Assembly: GCF_014647875.1 (NCBI RefSeq)
Contig: NZ_BMQA01000067.1
Location: forward strand, 1-33,803
DNA length: 33,803 bases
Source: Streptomyces brasiliensis
Lineage (GTDB): Bacteria; Actinomycetota; Actinomycetes; Streptomycetales; Streptomycetaceae
Reading direction: 5' to 3'
The position numbers and the translations under genes were made by a program. Of the stretch, positions 17,103 to 25,077 are shown one piece after another. Under the pieces are notes generated by a model. That model worked only from the letters and a program-made list of their open reading frames with translations. It was not told the DNA's origin and searched no databases. How positions within the stretch are numbered: the first letter of the stretch is position 1; each line of letters begins with the position of its first letter.

Positions 17103-17282
17103 GTGACGAATGTCGTCGGCGGCGCGGAGGCGCCCGCCCTGCGACGGGTGTTCTGCCTCGCCCGCCGAGAGAAGATCCTTCCACCGGCAGGCGGCGTCCC
17201 CACCGCATCCCTGCCATCTGTGTACGCGCCGTCGGGCATGAGCCGAGGCACGCACCACGACAACGCCGGAGTCATCCTGTGA
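17103..17282 (+). CDS. Candidate small protein overlapping the OsmC start
   Basis: A GTG preceded by GAAGGACAGGA opens a 59-residue frame whose TGA overlaps the GTG start of the OsmC gene by four bases (GTGA). This is the usual geometry of translational coupling. The product has a single Cys, several basic residues near the middle and no recognised domain. It sits between the promoter and OsmC, so it would be the first gene of the transcript or merely a coupling leader. No family similarity supports it, so the call rests on start site and overlap alone. Confidence 0.4.
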   Translation: MTNVVGGAEAPALRRVFCLARREKILPPAGGVPTASLPSVYAPSGMSRGTHHDNAGVIL

Positions 17283-17776
17283 CCGAGCAGTTCCAGTTGC
17301 CCAGCCTGTCCACGCAGAAGGACTACACGGGCCCGGCCTTCACCCCCATCTACACGACGACCGTGACGGTGAGCGGCGGTGTCGCCTCCCACGGGCGCGC
17401 CTCCGGCAGGGCACGCTCGTCCGACGGGGCCCTGGACATCAACCTGCGCATGCCCGCCGAACTCGGCGGGGACGGACAGGCCACCAATCCCGAGCAGCTG
17501 TTCGCCGCCGGCTTCGCTGCCTGCTTCCATGGGGCCCTGAGCCTGGTGGCGCGGCAGGAGGAACTCGACCCTGCCGCGATCTCCGTGGAGGCGACCGTCG
17601 CCTTCGGGCGGGATCCGGACGACGGCGGCTATCTGCTGCGCGTCGGTCTCGTCGTGAACTGGCCGGAGGTGGATCCGGAGATCGCAACTCCGCTGCTGGA
17701 ACAGGCTGACTCTCTCTGTCCCTACGCGCGCATGGCATGGCGCGGCAGCCCGATCACCATCACGCTGGCTCCTTAG
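17279..17776 (+). CDS. OsmC/Ohr-family organic hydroperoxide reductase
   Basis: A 165-residue thiol peroxidase-like protein that probably reduces organic hydroperoxides in the cytoplasm. The conserved N-terminal block (YTTTVTVSGGVASHGRASG) leads to NPEQLFAAGFAACFHGAL with peroxidatic Cys82. The resolving Cys147 is in QADSLCPYARMAW. The length and motif order fit Ohr more than OsmC. The GTG start at 17279 is chosen because the family sequence starts here and GCCGGAG lies upstream. It is downstream of the ECF41-type promoter and shares a GTGA overlap with the small ORF. Confidence 0.92.
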   Translation: MTEQFQLPSLSTQKDYTGPAFTPIYTTTVTVSGGVASHGRASGRARSSDGALDINLRMPAELGGDGQATNPEQLFAAGFAACFHGALSLVARQEELDPAAISVEATVAFGRDPDDGGYLLRVGLVVNWPEVDPEIATPLLEQADSLCPYARMAWRGSPITITLAP

Positions 17777-17886
17777 ACGTACTCCCGGCCACCGTCCGCC
17801 GACGCCAGTGGCAACGCGTACGGTCGGGGCGGCACCACTCCACAGTGGTCCGCGCCGGCTGTCGGTGAAAGCGGTGCCCTGGGTGT

Positions 17887-18411
17887 TCACCAGTCACCGG
17901 CGCGGGTCGGCTGCCGGGATCGGCCGCGCCGGAGCGGGAGGGCATCTGCGATGTCGCCGGTGTCCGCCCAAACCGTCGTCACGCCCTCCTCCTCGACCCG
18001 TTGAACAGGGATCGAGGTGCGGCGCAGCATCGCAAGGATCCGTTCGTCACCGGGCAGGACGAGGCCGTAGACCGCACGCCAGCCATGGCCGACAGCATGG
18101 CCCCCGAGATGGCGGAGCAACCGGGTCCCGAGCCCCTGGTTCTGCCATAGATCCTCTACGAGCAGGGCCGCCTCCGCGCGGTCCCCGTCCGGCATCAGGT
18201 GTCCTACGGCCACGAGTCGGCCGTCTTGGTGGCGCACCGCCAGGTGGACCGAGTCCAGCCGGGTCAGCAGGCCACCCAGGTACGAGCGGGGATCGCCCAT
18301 CGCCCTGTGGTATCGGCTCCACAGTGTGGCCACGGAACACCTGCGGTGCAGGAGGATCACCTGCTCGGTGTCGGCCGGCCCGATCCGGACGATCCTGGAT
18401 TCGTGTCGCAT
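17887..18411 (-). CDS. GNAT acetyltransferase
   Basis: A 174-residue N-acetyltransferase-like protein that should transfer an acetyl group from acetyl-CoA. The GNAT core reads HLAVRHQDGRLVAVGHLMPDGDRAEAALLVEDLWQNQGLGTRLLRHLGGHAV, where QNQGLGTRLL is the acetyl-CoA pyrophosphate loop (Q/RxxGxG/A). This resembles the single GNAT domain of Pat-type protein acetyltransferases, though no cyclic-nucleotide domain is attached. The ATG at 18411 lies 8 bases after the ferredoxin stop; a GTG at 18435 overlapping that gene is the alternative. It is probably cotranscribed with the ferredoxin. Confidence 0.88.
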   Translation of the reverse strand: MRHESRIVRIGPADTEQVILLHRRCSVATLWSRYHRAMGDPRSYLGGLLTRLDSVHLAVRHQDGRLVAVGHLMPDGDRAEAALLVEDLWQNQGLGTRLLRHLGGHAVGHGWRAVYGLVLPGDERILAMLRRTSIPVQRVEEEGVTTVWADTGDIADALPLRRGRSRQPTRAGDW

Positions 18412-18419
18412 GTGCCTGG

Positions 18420-18782
18420 TCAGGACGGGAACCACCGGTCGACGTCGGCCGCCTCCTCCTTGCGGATGGCGAAGACGGCGATGTCCTTCTTGTCCGAGGT
18501 CTGGTGCGGCAGCCCGGCGATCAGGGGATGGTCCTGCCCACGGTCAGGCTGCTCGAAGTACTCGGCGTTGATGGCCGCGTACGCGGCCCAGCGCTGCGGC
18601 AGCTCGTCCTCGTAGAAGATCGCCTCCACGGGGCAGACGGGCTCGCACGCGTGGCAGTCGACACACTCCAAGGGGTTGATGTAGAGGGTCCGTTCTCCCT
18701 CGTAGATGCAGTCCACCGGGCACTCCGTCACGCAGGCCCGGTCCTTGACGTCGATGCAGGGCTGCGCGATGACGTAGGTCAT
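18420..18782 (-). CDS. fdxA: Seven-iron ferredoxin with C-terminal extension
   Basis: A 120-residue electron carrier. Cys9, Cys17, Cys21 and Cys25 followed by Cys40, Cys43, Cys46 and Cys50 reproduce the FdxA pattern: C-x7-C-x3-CP for a 3Fe-4S cluster and C-x2-C-x2-C-x3-CP for a 4Fe-4S cluster. The tail (WAAYAAINAEYF ... RWFPS) is typical of actinobacterial FdxA. The start follows GAAGGAGAGG. It is divergent from the ferredoxin-reductase-type gene, with an ECF41-type promoter for each, so the pair may form one electron-transfer module. Confidence 0.95.
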   Translation of the reverse strand: MTYVIAQPCIDVKDRACVTECPVDCIYEGERTLYINPLECVDCHACEPVCPVEAIFYEDELPQRWAAYAAINAEYFEQPDRGQDHPLIAGLPHQTSDKKDIAVFAIRKEEAADVDRWFPS

Positions 18783-18857
18783 CTTCCTCTCCTTCGCCGT
18801 CCATGGAGTCGTTCGTGATCACCGGCTGACCGGTCCAGCTCCTCCAGCCATCTGTAT

Positions 18858-18884
18858 GACCAAGCAATACGTGAAGGTGTGACA
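18858..18884 (-). promoter_or_regulatory. ECF41-type promoter of the ferredoxin-GNAT unit
   Basis: On the minus strand TGTCACA, 16 bases, GGTC, 75 bases before the ferredoxin ATG. TGTCACA is followed by CCTTC, as also at 22719 and 24550. Confidence 0.76.
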
Positions 18885-18932
18885 ACAACGGGTCCCCGAC
18901 GTCCTTTGCGCGTTCTCTCGGCCCGCAACGCG

Positions 18933-18959
18933 TGTCACACGAAAGGTGATGACTCGGTC
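18933..18959 (+). promoter_or_regulatory. ECF41-type promoter of the reductase gene
   Basis: TGTCACA, 16 bases, GGTC, 58 bases before the ATG at 19018; back to back with the ferredoxin promoter. Confidence 0.76.
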
Positions 18960-19017
18960 TGGTGGATGAGTCGCGCACCATGACTCCCACTACGCGACAC
19001 CGGAAATGAGGAACGTC

Positions 19018-20250
19018 ATGCCTCGTGAGAATCCCATTGTGATCGTCGGGGGCGGCTTGGCCGCGGGCACGGCCGTGGAGGCCCTACGGGAGCGCGGCTA
19101 CGGCGGCCCCCTCCTCATCATCGGCGATGAGCGGGATCGCCCCTACATCCGGCCCCCGCTGTCCAAGGGCTACCTGCTGGGCAAGGAGGACCGTGACTCG
19201 ATCTACGTGCACCCCGAGAACTGGTACGCCGAACACGACGTCGACCTGCTGCTCGGCACGCCCGTGAGCGCCGTCGACCCGCGCGCGGCGGAGGTCGAAC
19301 TGGAGGGTGGCCGGCGTATCGCGTACGCCAAGCTGCTGCTTGCCACCGGCTCGTCCCCGCGCCGTCTGTCGATTCCCGGGGCCGACCGCGACAACGTGCT
19401 GTACCTGCGGCGGGTCGGCGACAGTGAACGGCTCAAGGCCGCCTTCACCGAAGGGGCGCGGATCGTGGTGATCGGCGGCGGGTGGATCGGCCTGGAGACC
19501 GCGGCGGCCGCCCGCCTGGCCGGGGCGGAGGTGACCGTGCTGGAGCACTCCGATCTGCCGTTGCTGAAGGTCCTGGGACGGGAGGCGGCCCAGGTGTTCG
19601 CCGGTCTCCACGAGGAGCACGGGGTGCGCCTGCACCCCCGTGCGGAGGTCGTGCGCATCACCGAAAGCGGGGGGCGCGCGGACGGGGTGCTGCTCGCCGA
19701 CGGCACCCATCTGCCCGCCGACGCCGTCGTCGTGGGCGTGGGCATCACGCCGAACGCCCAACTCGCGCAGGAGGCGGGTCTGGAGGTGCGCAACGGCGTC
19801 GTGACCGACGCGCATCTGCGGACCTCGGTGGCCGGCATCTACGCCGCGGGAGACGTCGCCAACGCCTACCACCCGCGGTACGGCCGTCATCTGCGCGTGG
19901 AGCATTGGGCCAACGCACTGAACCAGCCCCGCACGGCAGCGGCGAGCATGCTGGGCCAGGACGCCGTGTACGACCGGCTCCCGTACTTCTACACGGACCA
20001 GTACGACTTGGGCATGGAGTACACCGGATACACCGAACCGGGCGGGTACGACCGCGTGGTCTTCCGGGGCCCGGCCGAAGAGCGCCGCTTCATCGCGTTC
20101 TGGATGTCGGCGAACCGCGTCGTCGCGGGCATGAGCGTCAACGTGTGGGACGTCATCGACCCGATCCGTACCCTCATCGAGTCCGAGGCGGAGGTCGACG
20201 ACGCCGTCCTCGCCGATCCCGGCGTTCCGCTGGACAGCTTTCATCCCTGA
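19018..20250 (+). CDS. FAD-dependent ferredoxin reductase-type oxidoreductase
   Basis: A 410-residue two-dinucleotide-binding flavoprotein that moves electrons between NAD(P)H and a ferredoxin. IVIVGGGLAAGTAVEALRERG is the FAD site; IVVIGGGWIGLETAAAARLAGAEVTVLEH the NAD(P) site; TSVAGIYAAGDVAN the second FAD contact. The C-terminal ~80 residues (YFYTDQYDLGMEYTGYTEPGGYDRVVFRG) are the reductase C-terminal domain of rhodocoxin/putidaredoxin-reductase-like proteins. I use the ATG at 19018 because GAGGA lies upstream of it; an ATG at 19006 is also in frame. The divergent ferredoxin gene is the natural partner. Confidence 0.93.
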   Translation: MPRENPIVIVGGGLAAGTAVEALRERGYGGPLLIIGDERDRPYIRPPLSKGYLLGKEDRDSIYVHPENWYAEHDVDLLLGTPVSAVDPRAAEVELEGGRRIAYAKLLLATGSSPRRLSIPGADRDNVLYLRRVGDSERLKAAFTEGARIVVIGGGWIGLETAAAARLAGAEVTVLEHSDLPLLKVLGREAAQVFAGLHEEHGVRLHPRAEVVRITESGGRADGVLLADGTHLPADAVVVGVGITPNAQLAQEAGLEVRNGVVTDAHLRTSVAGIYAAGDVANAYHPRYGRHLRVEHWANALNQPRTAAASMLGQDAVYDRLPYFYTDQYDLGMEYTGYTEPGGYDRVVFRGPAEERRFIAFWMSANRVVAGMSVNVWDVIDPIRTLIESEAEVDDAVLADPGVPLDSFHP

Positions 20251-20287
20251 CACCCGTCCACGGGTTTGCCTGCCCCGGGCCCGGTGA

Positions 20288-20640
20288 CGTGCTCGTGCCG
20301 CGCCGCCTCGCCGCGAAGAGCGACCCGCGCACCCTGATGACCGATCCGCACGCGACGTACTTCGGGGCCGAGCTGCAGGAGACCACGCTGCTGCCCGGCC
20401 CCGACGCGCACATCGCCGCACCCGCTTCACGGACTGGCTCGCCCAGCAGAAGGCGTGGGCTTTCCGGGGTGGCCCTGCCGCCAGGGCCACCCCGGAAAGC
20501 CCACGCCTTCGTCGCGGAACCAGTCGCGGAGGAATCCCCGTGATCCGGTGCGCAGCATGCTCGGTTTCTCCGTCCGCCACGCCATGTTTTCCGATGTGCG
20601 CGGAGGATTCGACTCCTTCGCCCAGGCCTGCGCCCCGGTC
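20288..20640 (+). pseudogene. Gene debris including a YceI fragment
   Basis: From about 20290 to 20420 one frame reads like the end of a protein (LVPRRLAAKSDPRTLMTDPHATYFGAELQ), then breaks before FTDWLAQQKAWAF in another frame; I do not recognise the family. At 20557-20622 MLGFSVRHAMFSDVRGGFDSFA matches the YceI-family core (GFSVRHAM-x3-VRGxF), a lipid-binding periplasmic type, and then ends. Neither piece has a complete gene around it. The long hairpin lies between them. Confidence 0.55.
20449..20510. terminator. Exceptionally long perfect hairpin between convergent genes
   Basis: A 29-base-pair perfect stem (arms 20449-20477 and 20482-20510, ends GAAGGCGTGGGC / GCCCACGCCTTC) with a 4-base loop. 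It can serve both directions between the reductase gene and the secreted hydrolase gene. No U-run follows. Confidence 0.7.
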
Positions 20641-20688
20641 GCCGACCTGACCGCTCACGGCCCGCGACGCGACGCGGACGACCAAGAA

Positions 20689-20716
20689 GGCGGGGTGGCC
20701 ACATGGCCACCCCGCC
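20689..20716. terminator. GC-rich hairpin beyond the secreted hydrolase gene
   Basis: Perfect 13-base arms GGCGGGGTGGCCA / TGGCCACCCCGCC with two bases between. It begins 18 bases beyond the stop of the minus-strand hydrolase gene. The core GGGGTGGCC recurs in the longer hairpin at 20449-20510. Confidence 0.7.
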
Positions 20717-20734
20717 CCGGAACCTGCCGGCCGG

Positions 20735-21577
20735 TCAGCGGACCGTCCGCGCCGCCTCCTCGATGATGCGGGCGACATCGTGTGGCTGCGAGACACTCAC
20801 GGCATGCGACGCCCGGACTTCGGTGATGTGCGCGTGGGCACGCTCGGCCATGAAGACCTGGACCTTCGCGGGGATGTTGAGGTCCTCGGTGGCCACGAGA
20901 ACCCACGACGGAATGGTCTTCCACGCCGGCTCGGACGCGCCCTCCTCGAGCGCGGCGCTCGTCACCGGCCGCTGGGTGACTGCCATGACGTCGGTGGTGC
21001 TCTCCGGGACGTCGGCCGCGAACTGGTGGTGGAACTTGGCCTGTTCGATGTAGAGGTCGGTGCCCTGGGTACCGTCGGGCAGCGTGACCGGGACAGGACG
21101 GAGGGCCTCGCCGAGGGTGCTGCCGGGGAACTTGCCCGACAGCTCGACCGCGCTCTCGCCCTTCTCCGGGAGGAAGGCGGCGACGTAGACCAGCGCCTTG
21201 ACGTTCTTGGCCCCCTGGGCGGCGTCGCTGATGACGGAGCCGCCGTAGGAGTGTCCGGCCAGCACCACGGGCCCGTCGATGTCGGCCAGGACCTCCTTCA
21301 GGTACGCAGCGTCGCTGCCGAGCCCGCGCAGCGGGTTGGCCGCGGCAACGACCGGGTAGCCCTCCCGCTTCAGCTGCTTCACGACGCCGCTCCAGCTGCT
21401 GGAGTCGGCGAAAGCTCCGTGGACGAGAACGACGGTGGGCTTGCGGCCGGAAGACGAGGAGGCCTTGCCGGCGCTCGCAGGCGCGACCGACGTGGCGAGC
21501 ATGGCCACGGCGACGCCTGCCGTCGCCAAGAGGGTGAGACGGCCACGGGAACGCCGGGGCAGAGAAGGTCGTTGCAT
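20735..21577 (-). CDS. Secreted alpha/beta hydrolase
   Basis: A 280-residue exported hydrolase. The N-terminus has Arg-rich residues, a hydrophobic helix LLATAGVAVAMLATSVAPASA and an ASA cleavage site near residue 36. The mature part has VVLVHGAFADSSSW (oxyanion hole), LAGHSYGGSVISDAA (nucleophile Ser) and a C-terminal His around VRASHAVSVSQPHDVA. It resembles the EstC/MenH-like group. The substrate is unknown. It lies 116 bases after the esterase gene on the same strand, and I see no motif of its own between them, so cotranscription with the esterase is possible. Confidence 0.9.
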   Translation of the reverse strand: MQRPSLPRRSRGRLTLLATAGVAVAMLATSVAPASAGKASSSSGRKPTVVLVHGAFADSSSWSGVVKQLKREGYPVVAAANPLRGLGSDAAYLKEVLADIDGPVVLAGHSYGGSVISDAAQGAKNVKALVYVAAFLPEKGESAVELSGKFPGSTLGEALRPVPVTLPDGTQGTDLYIEQAKFHHQFAADVPESTTDVMAVTQRPVTSAALEEGASEPAWKTIPSWVLVATEDLNIPAKVQVFMAERAHAHITEVRASHAVSVSQPHDVARIIEEAARTVR

Positions 21578-21693
21578 GACAGGGGCCTTTCGGATCGGAG
21601 TTCTGTTTCATCCGTGCTGGATGGAGGCAGTCGCGTGTGGTTCTCGCAGCCAGCCGCGCGGTCGAGGGCCGCGCGCGGGGCGCCGGCGGGGTC

Positions 21694-22644
21694 TCAGCCC
21701 TCGTGCAGGGCGGTGCGCAGGGTGTGAATGGCCTGCTGCATGGCGACGTCGGTGGCCCGCGTGTTGCGCACGGGGTTGAGCATCATGAAGTCGTGCAGGG
21801 TGCCGTTGATGCGCACGCTCGTGGTGGGAACGCCGGCCTGGGTCAGTTTGCGGGCGTACGCCTCGCCCTCGTCGCGCAGCACGTCGTTCTCGTCGACGAT
21901 GACGAGCGCGGGCGGCAGTCCCCGCAGCTCCTCCAGGCTCGCCCGCAGCGGCGAGGCGGTGATCTCGGCGCGCTGGGCGGGGTCGGTGGTGTAGCAGTCC
22001 CAGAACCAGGCCATCGCCTTCGCGGTGAGGTAGGGGCCGTTGGCGAACTCCCGGTAGCTGTCGGTGTCCTGGGCCGCGTCCGTGACGGGGTAGTACAGCG
22101 ACTGGTGCACGAAGGTCACGTCACCGCGCTGCTTGGCCATGAGGGCCAGTGCCGCGGTCATGTTGCCGCCGACGGAGTCGCCGGCCACCGCCAGACGCGA
22201 GGTGTCCAGCCCCTCGTCTTCGCCCTTCGCAGTGATCCATCGAGCGGTCGCGTACGCCTGCTCGATGGCGACGGGGTACTTGGCCTCCGGCGAACGGTCG
22301 TACTCGACGAACACCACGGCGGCGTGCGCGCCGACGGCGAGCTCGCGCACCAGGCGGTCATGGGTCCCCGCATTGCCGATGACCCAGCCCCCGCCGTGCA
22401 CGTAGAGGACGACCGGGAGGGTGCCCTCGGCGTCGACGGGCTTGACGATGCGGACCTGGACGTCGCCGACCTCGGCGGGCACCGTGACCCACTTTTCCTG
22501 CACGTCGGGCTTCTCGATGGGCGCGGCCTGCAGGTCGTCGAGCACCTTCCGCGCGCCTTCCGGGCCGAGTTCGTACAGGAACGGCGGAGTGGCCGTCGCG
22601 TCGGCGATCTCCTGGGCGGCGGATTCGAGTATGTGATGGTTCAT
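21694..22644 (-). CDS. Alpha/beta hydrolase-3 type esterase (HSL family)
   Basis: A 316-residue cytoplasmic esterase acting on short acyl esters. YVHGGGWVIGN is the HGGG oxyanion motif of the hormone-sensitive lipase group; AVAGDSVGGNMTAALAL holds the nucleophile Ser (GDSVGG); the acid is in VDENDVLRDEGEAYA and the His in NGTLHDFMML. Length and order are normal. The ATG follows AAGGAGCAACG. The ECF41-type promoter at 22693-22719 places it in the predicted regulon. Confidence 0.93.
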   Translation of the reverse strand: MNHHILESAAQEIADATATPPFLYELGPEGARKVLDDLQAAPIEKPDVQEKWVTVPAEVGDVQVRIVKPVDAEGTLPVVLYVHGGGWVIGNAGTHDRLVRELAVGAHAAVVFVEYDRSPEAKYPVAIEQAYATARWITAKGEDEGLDTSRLAVAGDSVGGNMTAALALMAKQRGDVTFVHQSLYYPVTDAAQDTDSYREFANGPYLTAKAMAWFWDCYTTDPAQRAEITASPLRASLEELRGLPPALVIVDENDVLRDEGEAYARKLTQAGVPTTSVRINGTLHDFMMLNPVRNTRATDVAMQQAIHTLRTALHEG

Positions 22645-22692
22645 GGCGTTGCTCCTTGTCTAGAATGAATTGTGGGCCATGTCTACTCTCAT

Positions 22693-22719
22693 GACAGTTG
22701 ACCCATTGAAGGTGTGACA
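22693..22719 (-). promoter_or_regulatory. ECF41-type promoter of the esterase gene
   Basis: On the minus strand TGTCACA, 16 bases, TGTC, 48 bases before the ATG. Confidence 0.75.
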
Positions 22720-22738
22720 GCAGTGGAGACGGTGTGTG

Positions 22739-24355
22739 TCAGTGGTGCCCTCGGCCGGTGACTTCCTTGTACTCGGCCGCGGTGGGCTTCGGGATCTGGG
22801 TTCCCTGGCCGTACAGACCGCGGCTGAGCCGGGCCCGCAGCCGCTGGACGCGGGTGGGCGTGCCGTTCACGCTGCCCGCCTGGGCGAGCGTGAGGGGCTC
22901 GTACTGCTCATGGGCCGTCAACTCGTGCAGCCGCTCCCGGCTGAGCGGTTCGTGCACTTCGATGAACTCCCCGTGCGGGAGACGCTTGATGATGCCGGTC
23001 TCACGGCCGTGCAGGACCAGATCGCGGTCGCGCCGCTGGAGACCGAGGGCGAGGCGTTTGGTCACGACGAAGACGAGGACGGGTGCGGCGAACAGACCGA
23101 CGCGGACCGCCCAGGTGACAGCATTGACCGAGACATGGAGCCGGATGGCGATCAGGTCGTTCGCGGCACCGATGAGCGCCACGAGGTAGACACTGAGCCA
23201 CGCGGTGCCGAGGGCGGTGCGAACGGGCCGGTTGCGTGGCCGGTCGAGGAGATGGTGTGCGCGGTCGTCACGGGTCAGCCAGGACTCGATGAAGGGGTAC
23301 GCGCCCAGCGCGAGGAACAGGCCGACTCCCGCCGCCAGCGGGATGAGGTTGTCCAGGGCGAGCGTGTGACCCCACATGTCGATCTCCCAGCCGGGCATGA
23401 CGCGCAGCAGTCCGTCGGCGACGCCCATGTACCAGTCGGGCTGCGAGCCGGCGGAGACCTGGTCGGCGCGGTAGGGCCCGTACAGCCACACGGGGTTGAT
23501 CTGGACGATGGCCGCGATGACGAAGACGATCCCGGACACCAGGAAGAAGAACCCGGCCGCCTTCGCTGCGTACACCTGGAACGGAAGCCCGACCACGTTC
23601 TTCTCGGTGCGCCCCGGTCCCGGGTACTGCGCGTGCCGATGGCGCAGGGAGAGGGCCACGTAGGCGACGATGAGGGCCACCATGGCCGCGGGGATCACCA
23701 GGACATGGATGGTGTTGAAGCGTGCGACGAGGTCCTCGCCCGGGAACTCTCCCCCGAAGAGGAACATCGACAGGTAGGTGCCCACGATCGGGATGGAGAG
23801 CAAGGTGCCGTTGACGACCGCGAGACCGGTGCCCGACAGGAGGTCGTCCGGCAGGTCGTAGCCCGTCAGGCCGCCGAACATGCCCAGGACCAGCAGAAGG
23901 AATCCACATAGCCAGTTGAGCTCGCGCGGCTTGCGGAACGCCCCGGTGAAGAACACCCGCATCGTGTGTGCGAACATCGCCGCGACGAAGATCAGCGCTG
24001 CCCAGTGGTGGGCCTGCCGGATCAGCAGGCCGCCGCGCACGTCGAACGAGATGTGCATCGTGGAGTCGAACGCCTCCGACACCCACTGCCCGCGGAGGGG
24101 AACGTAACTGCCGTTGTACTGCACCGGCTGTGACGACGGGTGGAAGTAGAACGTCAGATACACGCCGGTGAGGACGAGGACGAGGAAGCTGTACAGGCAG
24201 ATCTCCCCCAGGAGCAAGGACCAGTGGTCCGGGAAGACCCGGCGCGCAGTGGCCCTGGACAAGCCACGCGTGCCGAGTCGGACATCGGCCCATGCGGCGA
24301 GCTTCTCCCCTGAACGTTGTTGCCGTGGCGCGGACGACGGAAGGTCGCTGACCAT
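22739..24355 (-). CDS. Solitary cytochrome b subunit, QcrB paralogue
   Basis: A 538-residue membrane protein homologous to the cytochrome b of the bc1 complex. Helix B has QAHHWAALIFVAAMFAHTMRVFFTGAFRKPRELNW with His116 and His130 spaced 14 apart; SQPDWYMG (305-312) is the quinol-site PDWY motif; the actinobacterial C-terminal extension is present. In helix D only His217 remains: the position 15 residues later, normally His in actinobacterial QcrB, is Tyr232 (IVAYVALSL). No QcrA or QcrC genes lie beside it, so it is not the housekeeping qcrCAB copy. The ATG follows GAGGAG closely. Its own ECF41-type promoter lies between whiB and this gene. Confidence 0.9.
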   Translation of the reverse strand: MVSDLPSSAPRQQRSGEKLAAWADVRLGTRGLSRATARRVFPDHWSLLLGEICLYSFLVLVLTGVYLTFYFHPSSQPVQYNGSYVPLRGQWVSEAFDSTMHISFDVRGGLLIRQAHHWAALIFVAAMFAHTMRVFFTGAFRKPRELNWLCGFLLLVLGMFGGLTGYDLPDDLLSGTGLAVVNGTLLSIPIVGTYLSMFLFGGEFPGEDLVARFNTIHVLVIPAAMVALIVAYVALSLRHRHAQYPGPGRTEKNVVGLPFQVYAAKAAGFFFLVSGIVFVIAAIVQINPVWLYGPYRADQVSAGSQPDWYMGVADGLLRVMPGWEIDMWGHTLALDNLIPLAAGVGLFLALGAYPFIESWLTRDDRAHHLLDRPRNRPVRTALGTAWLSVYLVALIGAANDLIAIRLHVSVNAVTWAVRVGLFAAPVLVFVVTKRLALGLQRRDRDLVLHGRETGIIKRLPHGEFIEVHEPLSRERLHELTAHEQYEPLTLAQAGSVNGTPTRVQRLRARLSRGLYGQGTQIPKPTAAEYKEVTGRGHH

Positions 24356-24523
24356 TTCTCCTCACTCATTCCTGCACTCGAAAGAGGCCGCGCCCGCACG
24401 GCGTCGGCAAGTGGAATCGGTGTCACACGTTCGATGAATGGTGGAACGGCGTGTTCACATGGCAGCGCGGCGCGTTACGCCAGTGGTCCCTGGCCGGAAA
24501 TCGCAAGCTGTTGTCGTTCGTAT

Positions 24524-24550
24524 GACAGGCCAGCCGACGAAGGTGTGACA
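24524..24550 (-). promoter_or_regulatory. ECF41-type promoter of the solitary qcrB
   Basis: On the minus strand TGTCACA, 16 bases, TGTC. It begins 17 bases after the whiB stop and leaves a leader of about 160 bases before the qcrB ATG. Confidence 0.73.
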
Positions 24551-24567
24551 CGTGGCAGCACAGGCGG

Positions 24568-24834
24568 TCAGGCGGCCGTTCTCGCTGTGTTGCGGTAGGC
24601 AAGTGCCCTGCGTCGCTTGGCACGGCGTTCCGCTTCCGTCGTTCCGCCCCAGATTCCCTCCACGGGGTCGACGTGCATCGCCCAGTCCAGGCACTGCTGT
24701 GCCACGGGGCAGCTGCTGCACACGGCTTTCGCCTCGTCGATCTGTACGAGTGCCGCGACGCTGCTGCTGTTCCCGACGGGAAAAAACAGGTCGGGGTCCA
24801 TGCCTCGGCAGTTGGCCAATTCACGCCAGTCCAT
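24568..24834 (-). CDS. WhiB-family iron-sulfur regulator
   Basis: An 88-residue transcription factor of the Wbl family, which typically binds the primary sigma factor through a 4Fe-4S cluster and senses redox or NO. The four Cys are at 9, 39, 42 and 48 (C-x29-C-x2-C-x5-C), and VEGIWGG (58-64) is the signature turn. A basic tail RRAKRRRAL follows for DNA binding. The start ATG at 24834 has GGAGGAAG just upstream. It is divergent from the first ECF41-like sigma gene; each has its own TGTCACA promoter. I cannot assign it to a numbered Wbl class. Confidence 0.95.
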   Translation of the reverse strand: MDWRELANCRGMDPDLFFPVGNSSSVAALVQIDEAKAVCSSCPVAQQCLDWAMHVDPVEGIWGGTTEAERRAKRRRALAYRNTARTAA

Positions 24835-25015
24835 GAGCTTCCTCCTGCGCGGAAAGATGGATGGGCTTGCAAACGCTCGACACGGTCGTGCGCTCGCGTA
24901 CACGACAGGTGTCCGGTTCTTTGCGATGAACCGATGCGGCCGAGGCTGCGTGGCCGCTTGGGGGTGCGTCCCTGCCGGTGCCTCCATGAGCCACGTCACG
25001 GTCTCTGGCACATGA

Positions 25016-25042
25016 GACCGGTCGGCCGGCTTCTGTGTGACA
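25016..25042 (-). promoter_or_regulatory. ECF41-type promoter of whiB
   Basis: On the minus strand TGTCACA, 16 bases, GGTC. The predicted leader to the whiB ATG is about 175 bases. Confidence 0.72.
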
Positions 25043-25077
25043 CCGAAGCGCCGGCCGAGCCGGCGCAGCCGCCCTGA

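Noticed and set aside
19084..20796. A 570-residue minus-strand frame opposite the ferredoxin reductase gene
   Set aside because: It is an antisense shadow with no domain and it runs through the terminator hairpin.
22736..23911. A 391-residue plus-strand frame within qcrB
   Set aside because: It is antisense to a well-supported membrane protein and consists of low-complexity acidic/Gly-rich sequence.
24421..24447. TGTCACA on the plus strand upstream of qcrB as another promoter
   Set aside because: The position 16 bases on is GAAC, and it would transcribe away from qcrB antisense to whiB.
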